From contig JAHCHG010000003.1 of the NCBI GenBank assembly GCA_026129865.1, forward strand, positions 124,001 to 188,000: 64,000 nucleotides of DNA, written 5' to 3'. The position numbers were made by a program, and so were the translations under genes. Numbering within the stretch: the stretch's first letter is position 1; every line of letters begins with the position of its first letter. Source of the DNA: Pyrinomonadaceae bacterium. Its GTDB lineage: Bacteria > Acidobacteriota > Blastocatellia > Pyrinomonadales > Pyrinomonadaceae. The notes beneath the pieces are model-generated. The model was not told the DNA's origin. It worked only from the letters and a program-made list of their open reading frames with translations, and did not search any database. Positions 50,998-60,619 of this stretch are shown piece by piece.

Positions 50998-52248
50998 TTA
51001 GAAATTCAGTGCTTCGGCATTGACGCCAAACTCGGAGGGCTTTTGCGCTATGGTTCCGATGGCTATAAATCTCAATGCAAAATCGAATTCGGCGTCGGAA
51101 AGTTTATTTTGTTCGTGCAAAAACCAGATCGTACGCACCTGCCGTGCGGTAACGCCCTGAGTTTTCGCGCTGAGCGCTTCTGTCTGAACTCTCAGCTGGG
51201 TAAATTTTCCGGCAACGCCCTGCTCATATGCTGCGATCACGAGCAGCGCATCATCTGCAGTTTCGCCGCCAAGCGAGCGGCTTAATTTCGCAAGAATTTC
51301 GACCATCGATTTCGCAGTTTCCGCAACGTTGCCGCTCTGATTTCCCAACTTTGCGATCGAGGCAGTAGAAAGATAGAGCGGAGTTAAGCCGGAATTGGAA
51401 GCGATCGATGCGATCTGCGCCGAATTTGATCTCGCATTTTTTAGATTTGCCGCAAGTGCAGAGGACGTTTTCAGCTGATCGATCTTCGGAGCGACCAGCG
51501 CTATCTGTTTGCTTGTCAAAAATGCGTTCGGATCGTTCTTTACCGCCTTTCTCAAAAATTGCGCCGACAAACTTTCAATACCAGCCGATGTTTTTGTTAC
51601 CGGCTCAACCGGAATAGCCGGTGTTTCGGTCGAAATAACTTCGGTCGAATCACTATTCGCTTTTTCAGCAGTCGTTTCCGTTGTCGAAGCAGTTTGCTCC
51701 GGTCGCGGCGTTCGTTCGGGACGTTCGCCGTCATCGGGGCGCTCGCTGCTGCGTTCGTCGCTTGCGCGTTCACTGGTTCCTCCGCCGCTGAACGCGATAA
51801 AAATTCCGCCGCCGGCGCAGATCAGGATCAGCAGCCCGAATATCGGCGCAATATAGAAAAGACTTGTTGGAATCGAGCTTCCGCTTGAAACCGCCGACGG
51901 ATTTGCCGCCGCAGGTTTTTCTTCCGCCTTCTCATCCTCCGGTTCGTCGGACATAAAGTTGACCTTTACGACGAACGAACCGCCGAGTTCGATCGAATCA
52001 CCGTCCTTTAAACCGACCGGTTCGACCAGTTCGTTTCCGTTTAATTTCGTCCCGTAACTCGAATCGCGGTCAGAAATTACGAAAACTTCGCCAAACCGGT
52101 CGATCGCTGCGTGCTGCCGGGAAATTATGGATTCGGGAATGCTCAGATCGCAATCGGAATGCCGACCGATGACAAACTTTTCCTTGTCGACAAGCAGCTT
52201 TTCTGCTTTGCCGTCGGCGCCTTCAAATTCGAGCCAAAGTTCTGCCAT
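50998..52248 (-). CDS. FHA-TM protein 1, diverged C-terminal domain
   Basis: This 416-residue protein has a cytoplasmic FHA domain (residues 1-98): VIGRHSDCDLSIPES, then SRQHAAID and SSYGTKLNG, with the Arg, Ser and Asn positions used for phosphothreonine binding. A TM helix lies at about 130-153 (LFYIAPIFGLLILICAGGGI) and an Asp/Ser/Thr-rich linker follows. A C-terminal domain of about 200 residues ends FALRFIAIGTIAQKPSEFGV. That ending matches the ends of the other two FHA proteins (FYAAAIIGENPQDFGL and RFFAAAAVAQHPEKFGL), which implies a shared origin. No transglycosylase catalytic residues are visible. It is the third gene of the tandem FHA group. Confidence 0.85.
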   Translation of the reverse strand: MAELWLEFEGADGKAEKLLVDKEKFVIGRHSDCDLSIPESIISRQHAAIDRFGEVFVISDRDSSYGTKLNGNELVEPVGLKDGDSIELGGSFVVKVNFMSDEPEDEKAEEKPAAANPSAVSSGSSIPTSLFYIAPIFGLLILICAGGGIFIAFSGGGTSERASDERSSERPDDGERPERTPRPEQTASTTETTAEKANSDSTEVISTETPAIPVEPVTKTSAGIESLSAQFLRKAVKNDPNAFLTSKQIALVAPKIDQLKTSSALAANLKNARSNSAQIASIASNSGLTPLYLSTASIAKLGNQSGNVAETAKSMVEILAKLSRSLGGETADDALLVIAAYEQGVAGKFTQLRVQTEALSAKTQGVTARQVRTIWFLHEQNKLSDAEFDFALRFIAIGTIAQKPSEFGVNAEALNF

Positions 52249-52251
52249 TTT

Positions 52252-53658
52252 TTAATTGGTATAGGTTGAAAGCGGTTGAAGCTGAAGTCCGAAATCCTGC
52301 GGGTTTTCGCCGATTATCGCAGCCGCATAAAATTTCGGCACATACTTTATATTCTCGACCTGGAATTGTTTCGAAAGACTTTCCGCATTTTCCACGAGCG
52401 TCCAAAAGCTGCGCTCCTGACTTCCATTTTCCTTAAGAGCGGTTTCGAGGTTTTTGCTGAGCGCGCCCTGACCGCTGTTATAGCTGCCGATCGCAAGCGG
52501 CATGCTCAAAGGTCCCGTCCCGAAACGCCCCGAAAGCTGCTTCATATATTTCGCCGCAGCTTTTGAAGACAATTCCTGGTTGCAGCGGTCTGCGGGATCG
52601 AGACCGAAATCCGGTGCGGTCGAGGCAAGAAATTGAAACAAACCGAGTGCTTTTGTCGGGCTTTGCAGACACGGACAATGTTCCGATTCGATCATTGCAA
52701 GGTAAAGCCCGATCTGCGGATCGACGCCCTGCGAATAAAAATCTCGAATAATGAACGGTGCATTTTTGCTGGCTCGTTCGTAAGTCGCCTCTAAATTGTC
52801 GCCAAAATCGCATTTGGTCAGTTTCTTGGAGTTTAAACGGGTTACATACGCGTCGACAAAGCTCTTTATCTTCGCGACAGCGTTCGGCGGAATTGCGCCG
52901 CCGCTTTTGTTTCCTATTATTTGCGCGACCTTTTGCGATTTGTGCTCGACGTAACGCGTTTTTTCTTCCGGCGTCATCGACATATACGTCTTTCCGCTCG
53001 GCAGCGGCGGAGACTGAACTGTGGTTGAAGTGGTCGAGGACGCCGTTTCAAAATCGTTAGAATTATTCGTCGAATCGACTGGTGAGTCAGTTTCAATTGA
53101 AGGTTTCGGCGAAGGTTTTTCCGCACCGGTTTCATCGCCCGAATCTTCATCAATATCGTCTGCGGCTCGCGTGATCTGAGGAGTGCTTCCGCCAAACACG
53201 CTTATTCCGACAAAAACCGCGGCGCCGGAAATGATCAAAAACGCAAAAGCGATAACGGCGATCGGAATTATGTAGTTCGCAGTGTCGGAACCGGACGAAA
53301 CCGAAACCGGATTGACCGGCGACGAAGTGGCGGCTTTTACCGTCGCTTTCTGTTTGATTTGCGAAATCCTAACGTTGAGAATCGTGTCGTTTCCTATCTT
53401 TATCGAATCGCCGTTTTTAAGAGGCGTTCCGCCGCCCGAAACGCCCGCACCATTTACAAAAGTGCCGTTCGTCGAATTTTCATCGACGATCCAAACACGG
53501 TCTCCGTCGCGGTAAATGCTTGCATGCAGGCGCGATAATCCGGTGTCGTCAAATTTATGATCCGAATCGCCGCCGCGACCGAACGTGGTGCGTTCGCTTT
53601 CGATCGCTATTTCGCGGGATCCTTCCGGCGTAGGGAATGTCAGAATCACTTCGATCAT
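52252..53658 (-). CDS. FHA-TM-lytic transglycosylase (SLT), putatively active
   Basis: In 468 residues the order is: FHA (FGRGGDSDHKF...SRLHASI...NSTNGTFVNG, 1-100), TM at about 129-153, a Ser/Thr/Asp-rich periplasmic linker (about 160-225), and an SLT transglycosylase domain (about 300-460). The catalytic glutamate is E324 in GLYLAMIESEHCPC, followed by ALGLFQF and AIGSYNSGQGAL, the three signature blocks of soluble lytic transglycosylases. It is predicted to cleave peptidoglycan in the periplasm while reading a phosphothreonine signal in the cytoplasm. T6SS assembly requires local wall opening, and some systems dedicate transglycosylases to this. It is tightly coupled to its neighbours (3 and 7 bases). 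Confidence 0.88.
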   Translation of the reverse strand: MIEVILTFPTPEGSREIAIESERTTFGRGGDSDHKFDDTGLSRLHASIYRDGDRVWIVDENSTNGTFVNGAGVSGGGTPLKNGDSIKIGNDTILNVRISQIKQKATVKAATSSPVNPVSVSSGSDTANYIIPIAVIAFAFLIISGAAVFVGISVFGGSTPQITRAADDIDEDSGDETGAEKPSPKPSIETDSPVDSTNNSNDFETASSTTSTTVQSPPLPSGKTYMSMTPEEKTRYVEHKSQKVAQIIGNKSGGAIPPNAVAKIKSFVDAYVTRLNSKKLTKCDFGDNLEATYERASKNAPFIIRDFYSQGVDPQIGLYLAMIESEHCPCLQSPTKALGLFQFLASTAPDFGLDPADRCNQELSSKAAAKYMKQLSGRFGTGPLSMPLAIGSYNSGQGALSKNLETALKENGSQERSFWTLVENAESLSKQFQVENIKYVPKFYAAAIIGENPQDFGLQLQPLSTYTN

Positions 53659-53665
53659 AGGTCAA

Positions 53666-55222
53666 TCAATTTTGCTTCATAAATCCGTAAAGCTCGGAGA
53701 TCGGGCGATCGCTTTTCAGACCAAATTTTTCCGGATGCTGCGCAACTGCCGCGGCTGCGAAAAATCTTACGACCTGTTCGCGCTCTTTCGGCGTGCGAAT
53801 GACGTTCCAAAAATCTGTCTTGTCGCCCGGAAGCGACGACTTCCAAATACTCGCCGCCTGCGGCGATTTGCCGAACGCCGCCACGCTGTAGATCACGTCG
53901 CCTTCGAAAATGCTGATGACCAGCGCTTTTAGATAAAGCGATGACGCGATCGCGGCACAGGTTTGCTTCGCGTCGGACAGCGATTTGTTTTCTCCGCAAG
54001 GTTGATTATAGCTGTTTTGATTAACAAACTCATTGGGCATTCGCCATAATCCTTCACCCGCAGCATTTGATTGAAGCTCAAATTTCGACCGGCTCATCGC
54101 GAGGAAATAGCCGATCGCGGGATCAAGATTCTGGTCCTTGACGAACGCTTCATTGATCGTGTCTTTATACGTGGAGGCACGGGCAAAAAAACCTTCGGAA
54201 CGATATTCGGAAGTCATTTTCTGAACCGCTTTCAAAAAGTCCGGGTCGAGTTTGTAAACGGCTGAACCCGAAAATTGCTTCAAAACGCCTTCCGTCATTT
54301 GTTTGGTATCGACCACGCCGACCGAACTTTCGGATGTTTTTGAATCGGCAGGTTTTTTATCCGAACCGGCGACCGTTTCCTTTTCGGGTTCTTCATCGGG
54401 TTTGACCGGTTCGATCTCCTGAGTCTCAAAGACGAGCGCGACATCGTTTGACCTGGAGATCTGATTTCCGCCTTCGTCAATTAAGATCACCGAAAGCGAA
54501 TGTTCAAAACCGTCCGATAAATTTGCAAATTGGGCAGGATCCAGTTTTGCCTTAAACGGTTTATCGGTAACCTTTGCGATCTCTTTTCCGTCAATTGCGA
54601 AAATAGCCGATTCGGCACAGTCGTCGTTTTCCGTTTCGATCTCGACTTCGACCGACTTTGAGATCGTGTCGCCCGGTTCGGGACTTACGATCAGCGCTTT
54701 TGCATTACATGAACTTCCCGAAAAACCGCACTGCGGAGTAAAAAGAATAACACCGACGACGGTAACTATCGCCAATCCGACCGTCAGTCCGGCGAGACCG
54801 AATAAGATCGGCAATTTTGAAGATTTAGGCAGTTCCGCCGTCTCCGGCGTGTCGGGTTCTTCCGCGGTTTCGGCGGCTTCCTCAACTGGAGCTTTCGGGG
54901 TTTCCGTCTTTTGCGGCTCAGGTTCGGCACTGTCTTTTTCAAATGTAAATGTCAGATCGACAGAACCGCCGAGCGATATTTGGTCGCCTTCGGTCAGCAG
55001 TATTTCAGAATTCACGGCGGTGCCGTTTATTGAGGTTCCGTTGCTGCTGTTCAGATCGATCAGCCAGTAATCTCCATAGCGGTTTTCGATCTCGGCGTGA
55101 TAGCGGGAAATATTTGAATCGGTTGAAAACGAGATCAAATTGTCCGATGTTCTTCCGATCGTCGTTATGCGCTCGGAAAGCAGAAATTCTTTTTCGTCCA
55201 ATTTTAATCTGCCGATCTTCAT
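53666..55222 (-). CDS. FHA-TM protein 3 with degenerate transglycosylase domain
   Basis: The 518-residue protein has FHA (TIGRTSDNLISFS, SRYHAEIE, NSSNGTSINGT; 1-95), an acidic linker, TM at about 137-161 (LPILFGLAGLTVGLAIVTVV), an Ig-like periplasmic module (about 175-265, LIVSPEPGDTISKSVEVEI), and a C-terminal SLT-like domain (about 355-510). Alignment by eye with the neighbouring active copy puts R378 (FLAMSRSKFE) where the catalytic Glu should be, GEGLWRM in place of ALGLFQF, and VAAFGKSPQ in place of AIGSYNSGQ. It is therefore a pseudo-enzyme, perhaps a wall-binding or regulatory partner of the active one. Confidence 0.82.
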   Translation of the reverse strand: MKIGRLKLDEKEFLLSERITTIGRTSDNLISFSTDSNISRYHAEIENRYGDYWLIDLNSSNGTSINGTAVNSEILLTEGDQISLGGSVDLTFTFEKDSAEPEPQKTETPKAPVEEAAETAEEPDTPETAELPKSSKLPILFGLAGLTVGLAIVTVVGVILFTPQCGFSGSSCNAKALIVSPEPGDTISKSVEVEIETENDDCAESAIFAIDGKEIAKVTDKPFKAKLDPAQFANLSDGFEHSLSVILIDEGGNQISRSNDVALVFETQEIEPVKPDEEPEKETVAGSDKKPADSKTSESSVGVVDTKQMTEGVLKQFSGSAVYKLDPDFLKAVQKMTSEYRSEGFFARASTYKDTINEAFVKDQNLDPAIGYFLAMSRSKFELQSNAAGEGLWRMPNEFVNQNSYNQPCGENKSLSDAKQTCAAIASSLYLKALVISIFEGDVIYSVAAFGKSPQAASIWKSSLPGDKTDFWNVIRTPKEREQVVRFFAAAAVAQHPEKFGLKSDRPISELYGFMKQN

Positions 55223-55347
55223 GACAAGGAAAAAGGAAAAGGGAACTTTGAAGAAATTTCTAGGCTGTCCTCATTCCCCTTTTCCTTAAATATTTAACAG
55301 AATTCTGATTACTTCACATTTTTCATATACACGGAAATCGAAAATTA

Positions 55348-56058
55348 TCAGCGGCGAAATCCGAGCATTCCGTAATAAAAGACGAAAAAAGTTCCGACGA
55401 ACAGAACGATCAGAAATAATCCGGCAGCGGCAAGCGCCCAGACCAGCCACGACCAGCTCGATTTTTTGTTTGCTGCGCGCGGTTCAGGTGCAGTCGTTTC
55501 AGCGGGCGCGACATCGAATTCCAACGGATCAGCAGAGTTATCATCGATCTCAAATTCGGCTAGGATGTCCGACGATTCTTCAGTCGGCGGCGGTTCGTAG
55601 ATTTCCGAAAGGTTCTCATTTATCTCTTGCGCCGGCAAATGATCTTGCTTGCCGGACCGTTTGCCCAATCGCGTCAAAATTTCGCCGTCGGTTACGCGAA
55701 AAACCGGTTCGGGCATTTTCCATCCGTCGGAACGCGGAGGGTTCATTCCCCAATCGCTGCGCCCCGATTGCACAGGAGAGATCGGCTTTAATACTTCAAA
55801 AGATTGAGGCGGCGGAACAAACGACCCGGGCGCCGACTCATCCGGCGTAGGTTTTCCGGTCGGTGCCGGTTCGGAAGACAATTCTTCGCCGGCGATGTCC
55901 CAGTCGTCAAGTTCGCCGGTGTCGGGCGGCGCATAGAGTTTTGCCGCAGCTTCATCAATTGGAGCTGCCGGTTTCGGTTTGACCAAAGGAATCTCAGGCT
56001 CGGACATCGCCCAGTCTTCTTCGGGCAAATCATTCGGATTTTGATTGCCGTCTGTCAT
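55348..56058 (-). CDS. Acidic, proline-rich tail-anchored protein of unknown function
   Basis: This 236-residue protein has no recognisable family. Residues 1-195 are low in hydrophobic content and rich in Pro, Glu, Asp and Ser, with several short W/D motifs (EEDWAMSEPE, LDDWDIAGEE, RSDWGMNPPRSDGW). A single TM helix near the C-terminus (WLVWALAAAGLFLIVLFVGTFF) would anchor it with the N-terminal part in the cytoplasm. It stands at the head of the FHA-tss operon. A TTGACA box (56092-56087) is upstream but no well-spaced -10 box was found. Its repeated DW motifs could be contact sites for T6SS or FHA partners. Confidence 0.65.
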   Translation of the reverse strand: MTDGNQNPNDLPEEDWAMSEPEIPLVKPKPAAPIDEAAAKLYAPPDTGELDDWDIAGEELSSEPAPTGKPTPDESAPGSFVPPPQSFEVLKPISPVQSGRSDWGMNPPRSDGWKMPEPVFRVTDGEILTRLGKRSGKQDHLPAQEINENLSEIYEPPPTEESSDILAEFEIDDNSADPLEFDVAPAETTAPEPRAANKKSSWSWLVWALAAAGLFLIVLFVGTFFVFYYGMLGFRR

Positions 56059-56122
56059 TTCAACTATTTTTATATTCTAAATGACCTGTCAACCCTTTTT
56101 TCTCCCTGGTTTCGTGCCTGAG

Positions 56123-57490
56123 TTATCGCGGAAGGTCAAGCACGTCGGCGCGCGTTATGATTCCCGTAACCCGTTTGAAGTCTTCGATTAAGACCGCCGG
56201 GGCGCGGTGCAGATTCTCTTTGACGATATCAAAGCTCGCATCAACATCGAGAACCGGAAAACTTTCATCCATTACTTCGCTGACCGCGGAATTAAGCAGG
56301 TCGCGATTCTCTAAAAGTTTTGCCAAAATTCGACTTTCCTTCAGTGAACCGACCGATCTGTTGTCTTCCAAAACCGGGATCTGCGTTACCCCATTTTTGC
56401 TCATTTTTGCGAGCGCATCCGACAAAATTTCATCCGGCGCGGCAAAAATTACTTCTTTCGGCGAGCCGGAATCCTTTGTTTCCGAGATCAAACCGGCGGT
56501 GATCCGCTGCGGTTCGAGAAGAAGTTTTTCCTTCATCCATTCGTCTGAATAGAATTTCGACAAATAATGTTCGCCGGTATCGCAAATGATAACGACTACA
56601 AGACCGTTCTCGTCCAGATCTTTTGCGACGCGCAGTGCAGCGGCGACATTTGTCCCGGTTGAACCACCGGCGAAAATTCCTTCAACACGCGACAGCTGTC
56701 GGGCTGTTTCAAACGAATCGCGATCGGTGATATTGATTATCTGATCGATGGTCTTCATGTCGGCATTGCCGACCGGCAAACTTTGCCCGACACCTTCAAC
56801 AAGATACGGCGTCGCCTCGGGAACCTGCCCCGTTTCTTTGTAAGTTTTGAAAATTGACCCGAACGGATCGGCACCGATGATCTGAATATTCGGATTCTTT
56901 TCCTTCAAATAACGACCGGTTCCGCTGATCGTGCCGCCGGTTCCAACGCCGGAAACGAAATGCGTTATCTTGCCGTCCGTGTCGTTCCAAATTTCAGGAC
57001 CGGTTGTCCGGTAATGAGCAGCCGGATTCGCCGGATGACTGTACTGGTCGGGATAGAACGAATTCGGTGTTTCCTGCGAAATGCGCTTTGCGGTCTCGAC
57101 ATAATGATCCGGCGTTCCATGTTTTGCGGCTGCCGGGCAAACAACGACGTCCGCTCCTAATCCCTTCAAATACCGCAATTTTTCCGTCGAAACCTTTTCT
57201 GTCAGAACGAAAATACATTTATAACCCTTCACCGCCGCGGCGATCGCCAACCCGATTCCGGTGTTTCCCGATGTAGCTTCGATTATGGTTCCGCCGGGCT
57301 TTAATTCGCCCGATTTTTCAGCATGTTCGATCATCGAAATTCCGATCCGATCCTTTACCGAATAACCGGGATTAAGACTTTCCATCTTAGCGAAAACCTG
57401 CGCTTTGATACCTTGCTGAGCCGTCAGCTTATTGATCTTGACCAACGGCGTATTTCCGATAAGTCCGAGAATATCGTTGTAAAATTTCAT
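56123..57490 (-). CDS. Cystathionine beta-synthase (PLP domain plus CBS pair)
   Basis: ATG 57490, after a GGAG site, gives 455 residues. PLP-domain landmarks are K46 in [26 protein letters not shown] and [17 protein letters not shown], followed by [16 protein letters not shown]-terminal pair of CBS domains (about 320-455, [27 protein letters not shown]... and [11 protein letters not shown]) distinguishes it from plain cysteine synthase. Expected reaction: serine (or O-acetylserine) with homocysteine or sulfide. Cysteine synthase activity remains possible. Confidence 0.88.
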   Translation of the reverse strand: MKFYNDILGLIGNTPLVKINKLTAQQGIKAQVFAKMESLNPGYSVKDRIGISMIEHAEKSGELKPGGTIIEATSGNTGIGLAIAAAVKGYKCIFVLTEKVSTEKLRYLKGLGADVVVCPAAAKHGTPDHYVETAKRISQETPNSFYPDQYSHPANPAAHYRTTGPEIWNDTDGKITHFVSGVGTGGTISGTGRYLKEKNPNIQIIGADPFGSIFKTYKETGQVPEATPYLVEGVGQSLPVGNADMKTIDQIINITDRDSFETARQLSRVEGIFAGGSTGTNVAAALRVAKDLDENGLVVVIICDTGEHYLSKFYSDEWMKEKLLLEPQRITAGLISETKDSGSPKEVIFAAPDEILSDALAKMSKNGVTQIPVLEDNRSVGSLKESRILAKLLENRDLLNSAVSEVMDESFPVLDVDASFDIVKENLHRAPAVLIEDFKRVTGIITRADVLDLPR

Positions 57491-57646
57491 CAACCACTCC
57501 AGTAAAATTGCTTAAAAAGTTTGTTTATTAACGCATACAAAGTTAATCGAAAGATAAAAAATCGGCAAGAGGCACAATTGGATTGAGCGAAAGATACTCT
57601 CGCCTCCCCATTTGAAAACACTTTTGAAAATGAAACGACAAGAGGT

Positions 57647-58444
57647 TTATGGACGGGCAAAATGATCGTCCCGAGTTTTGAGGAGTCGTTTCGGATCGTT
57701 GGTTATGATCGCATCGATCCCGATGCGCTTTGCGCGGGAAATCCACAACGGATTATCGGCAGTCCAAATGACGAGCGGGAAACCCGCAGATGCAGCACGG
57801 CGAGCGAGTTTTCCGGTGGCGAGCGAAAAATGCAGCGATATCTCGTCTGCTAAACAATCTTCGGCTTTTTTCAAAAGATGCTTTTTCTTATTGAGGACAT
57901 TCAGTATCTTCGGCGCGAACAAAGCAGCGGTTCGAACTACGGGAAGTTCTACTTTTGCCATTGCGATCGCCCGGTGTCTGAAACATTTGAGTACGATCTG
58001 CGGGAAAAGCGGCGAATCTCTAATTACTTCGCACACGGCGGCTACAAGTTCCGCGCTCTCGCTTCGGCTGCATTTTAGTTCGATATAGATACGACCGCGA
58101 AAGTGTTCCAAGCGGCAGAGCAATTCCGTAAGGGTCGGAATGCGTTCAGCAGAAAAATCTTGAGAACTTTCTTGAGGATCTTTGCGATTAAACCAAGAGC
58201 CGATATCCAGCGATTGGAGTTCCGATATCACGAAGTCGCTGACAAATCCGTCAACACCGGCGATGCGGTTCAATGTGGAATCGTGAAATACGACGGGGAC
58301 TCCGCATTTTGAAAGCCTTACATCAAATTCAATTCCGTCGACTCCGAGTTCTATCGCTTTTTCAAATGCTGCGAGAGAATTTTCCGGAGCGTCCGCCGAA
58401 GCGCCGCGATGCGCGATGATCAAAGGACTTTTTACATCTGGCAT
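57647..58444 (-). CDS. Glycerophosphodiester phosphodiesterase
   Basis: The 265-residue TIM-barrel enzyme has H12 in IIAHRGASADAPENS, then E39 and D41 in DGIEFDVRLSKCG, and H54 in VFHDSTLNR: the complete GDPD catalytic and metal set. It hydrolyses deacylated phospholipids to an alcohol and glycerol-3-phosphate. No signal peptide is seen, so it is cytosolic. The methyltransferase gene lies 19 bases upstream on the same strand, so co-transcription is likely. Confidence 0.93.
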   Translation of the reverse strand: MPDVKSPLIIAHRGASADAPENSLAAFEKAIELGVDGIEFDVRLSKCGVPVVFHDSTLNRIAGVDGFVSDFVISELQSLDIGSWFNRKDPQESSQDFSAERIPTLTELLCRLEHFRGRIYIELKCSRSESAELVAAVCEVIRDSPLFPQIVLKCFRHRAIAMAKVELPVVRTAALFAPKILNVLNKKKHLLKKAEDCLADEISLHFSLATGKLARRAASAGFPLVIWTADNPLWISRAKRIGIDAIITNDPKRLLKTRDDHFARP

Positions 58445-58463
58445 TAATTTTCGTTCCGGACCG

Positions 58464-59123
58464 CTATTTTTTTTCTAGTAAAAAGATCATCTTCGACCAG
58501 CCGATCGGTTCGGTCACGGGAAATTTATAATCGCCCTGGATCTCGAAATACGCCTGAGCACGCTCCTTAACTTCCTTGATCGGGTGAAGTTTGAAGTTGT
58601 AAAGAAATTCCAATACGGAACCGACGATCGACGGTTTTACGGGAATCAGGATCAATTTTCCTCCCGTTTTCAGAATTCGCGAAAACTCCCGCAACCCGTC
58701 TTCGAGCGGGACATATTCCAGGACGCCGCATGTCAAAACCAGATCAAACGTTTGATCGGCAAACGGCAATTCCAAAATATTGCCCTGTACCGGAAAAACA
58801 TCCTTCTCAACCGTCCACTTGTCTTTTTTGAACTGTTCGCGCGAGACCTTCAAAGAATTTAGCGAAAGATCGAGTGTGATCGTATTCTTTGGTCGAAAGT
58901 TGGCTCGATAGAAACCTTTCGTAACGATTCCCGTACCGCTGCCGGCGTCGAGAACAAGCGAATCTTCGTTCACTTCCATATCCATCGACTTCAAAAATTT
59001 CGCGACTGAGTCGCGGTAGCCGTTGATCTTCATCATGAAATCGTGAACATCCGCTACGCGGTCATAAAAATGCTGCGTTTTATTTTTTACCTTCGAAGTT
59101 TTCTGCGCCATCCTGATCTTCAT
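58464..59123 (-). CDS. Class I SAM-dependent methyltransferase
   Basis: This 219-residue protein has motif I VLDAGSGTGIVTKGFYRANF, the acidic motif ITLDLSLNSLKVS, then ADQTFDLVLTCGVLEYVPLEDGLREFSRILKTGGKLILIPV, a normal order for the methyltransf_11/UbiE class. The second Met (residue 5) is an equally good start. The substrate is unknown; the placement before a glycerophosphodiesterase suggests lipid-related work, but that is only context. Confidence 0.85.
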   Translation of the reverse strand: MKIRMAQKTSKVKNKTQHFYDRVADVHDFMMKINGYRDSVAKFLKSMDMEVNEDSLVLDAGSGTGIVTKGFYRANFRPKNTITLDLSLNSLKVSREQFKKDKWTVEKDVFPVQGNILELPFADQTFDLVLTCGVLEYVPLEDGLREFSRILKTGGKLILIPVKPSIVGSVLEFLYNFKLHPIKEVKERAQAYFEIQGDYKFPVTEPIGWSKMIFLLEKK

Positions 59124-59175
59124 GGAGAAACCGAAAAATTGATTAAAATTGTTGTCCGTTTCGTTTACTTAAAAT

Positions 59176-60606
59176 TTACTTCTCTGCAAGAAGTTTTTCA
59201 ATCTCAGCACGAATATCTTCTTCGCGGCTTGCCGATGTGCCGGTCTCAACGTATCGAACGATGCCGTTTCGGTCGATCAGCACGGCGGTTGGAATCGAGC
59301 CCGCTCCGTATATTCCATGATTACGGTTGTTGTTCGCAACGATCATTCGATAGGGAAGCTTTTGTTCCTTTTTGAACTCCTTGAGAAACTTGAGTTCCGC
59401 AGGCGGTTCAACTTTCAGCGAACCGATGCGCCCGTAATAGCGCGTGACGCCAAGAATTTCCAGCCCGTCCTTTTTATACAATTCGTCCCATTCGATAAGC
59501 GAAGGAAATGCATCGATGCATGGTCCGCACCACGTCGCCCAAAAATCGAGTAGAACGACTTTCCCGCGGAGATCCGCAAGAATATTTGTTTCGATTTCAG
59601 GCGGAACGCCAATGTTTTCAAGTTCGGGTGCAGGTTCGCCGAGAAGTTTGTAGTGAACATCGCGGCGGATCAACCGGCGAAAAATGTCGGTTTGCAGCGA
59701 TTTCGTTTTGAACAGCTTCTCGGTTTTGGCAAGCTGCTCTTTGAAGGTCGCAAGCGCGAGCGGCTTGCGACCGGTTTCGATCCGATATTTTATTTGTTCA
59801 TCGGCAGCATAATAATAAAGATTTGTCGATTGGATCTTCACGGCTTCGAACTGCAGATCGTCCAGCGGCTTTTCGGCAGCTTCAACGTCGCCGAGCGCGC
59901 GATTTATTTCATAGACAAGCACACCTGCAGTTAGAAGCGTATTGATCGCCTTATTCCGTGATTCAAAATCGTTGAAGATCTCTTTGGTCGCGTTGTAAGC
60001 ATTTTCAGCATGCGGCACCGCGCGACGGAAAAGACCGGCTGTTTTCATTGCAAACGCAAGCTCGGTTTCCATCGTAACGCGTTCTGCGGCTTTGTTCGGT
60101 TCGTTCTTTAAATATTCCGAAAGAAAATTTTCCGCCTGATCGAAATTCTTTGACCTCGCTTCGGTCAGCACCAGTCGAAACCTTGCGGTTTGCGCACGAG
60201 CGGCGTCGGGATCGTCGGTTTTGAGGAATTTCGAAAGCCACGCGACCGTATTCTGCGCGTTATCGTTGATCGAATAAAGCAATCCGAGGAAGAAAAGGTC
60301 ATCTCCGGCAAGATCGCTCCGTTCAGATACGATAGCGGCATACTTTGCCGCCAGCTGTTTTTCCTCAATTATGGTTTTTTGATAAAGAGCGTCGCTGAAC
60401 GGCGTCTTTTTCTTTTCAAATTCCTCAACTTTTCTGCGAGCGTAGCTGTTTGCTTCTTCGAAAAGCTGCTTAACGCTAAGCTCCTTCTTTAACGCGATGT
60501 CATCGCTTACGGGAAGTTCGGAACTCGTTCCGGTGCGACCCGACTGGGCGCTGCCGGTCGATGAAAAGATCAAAATAATTAAAACGATATAAAACTTAAA
60601 ACGCAT
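59176..60606 (-). CDS. Secreted TlpA-like thioredoxin with N-terminal helical repeats
   Basis: This 476-residue protein has a signal peptide (1-20). Residues 30-320 are helical and TPR-like (for example LFFLGLLYSINDNAQNTVAWLSKFLKTD and RFRLVLTEARSKNFDQAENFLSEYL). The C-terminal thioredoxin domain has VVLLDFWATWCGPCIDAFPSL, with CGPC near 355, and a TAVLIDRNGIVRYVETG segment. It should act in the periplasm in thiol exchange. It follows thiO by 13 bases, so they are probably one transcription unit. Confidence 0.88.
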   Translation of the reverse strand: MRFKFYIVLIILIFSSTGSAQSGRTGTSSELPVSDDIALKKELSVKQLFEEANSYARRKVEEFEKKKTPFSDALYQKTIIEEKQLAAKYAAIVSERSDLAGDDLFFLGLLYSINDNAQNTVAWLSKFLKTDDPDAARAQTARFRLVLTEARSKNFDQAENFLSEYLKNEPNKAAERVTMETELAFAMKTAGLFRRAVPHAENAYNATKEIFNDFESRNKAINTLLTAGVLVYEINRALGDVEAAEKPLDDLQFEAVKIQSTNLYYYAADEQIKYRIETGRKPLALATFKEQLAKTEKLFKTKSLQTDIFRRLIRRDVHYKLLGEPAPELENIGVPPEIETNILADLRGKVVLLDFWATWCGPCIDAFPSLIEWDELYKKDGLEILGVTRYYGRIGSLKVEPPAELKFLKEFKKEQKLPYRMIVANNNRNHGIYGAGSIPTAVLIDRNGIVRYVETGTSASREEDIRAEIEKLLAEK

Positions 60607-60619
60607 AAAAACTAAAATC

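Noticed and set aside
56064-56092. Promoter of the T6SS/FHA operon based on TTGACA at 56092-56087
   Set aside because: The best TATAAA is only 12 bases away and the 17-base position lacks a -10 box; not supported as a promoter.
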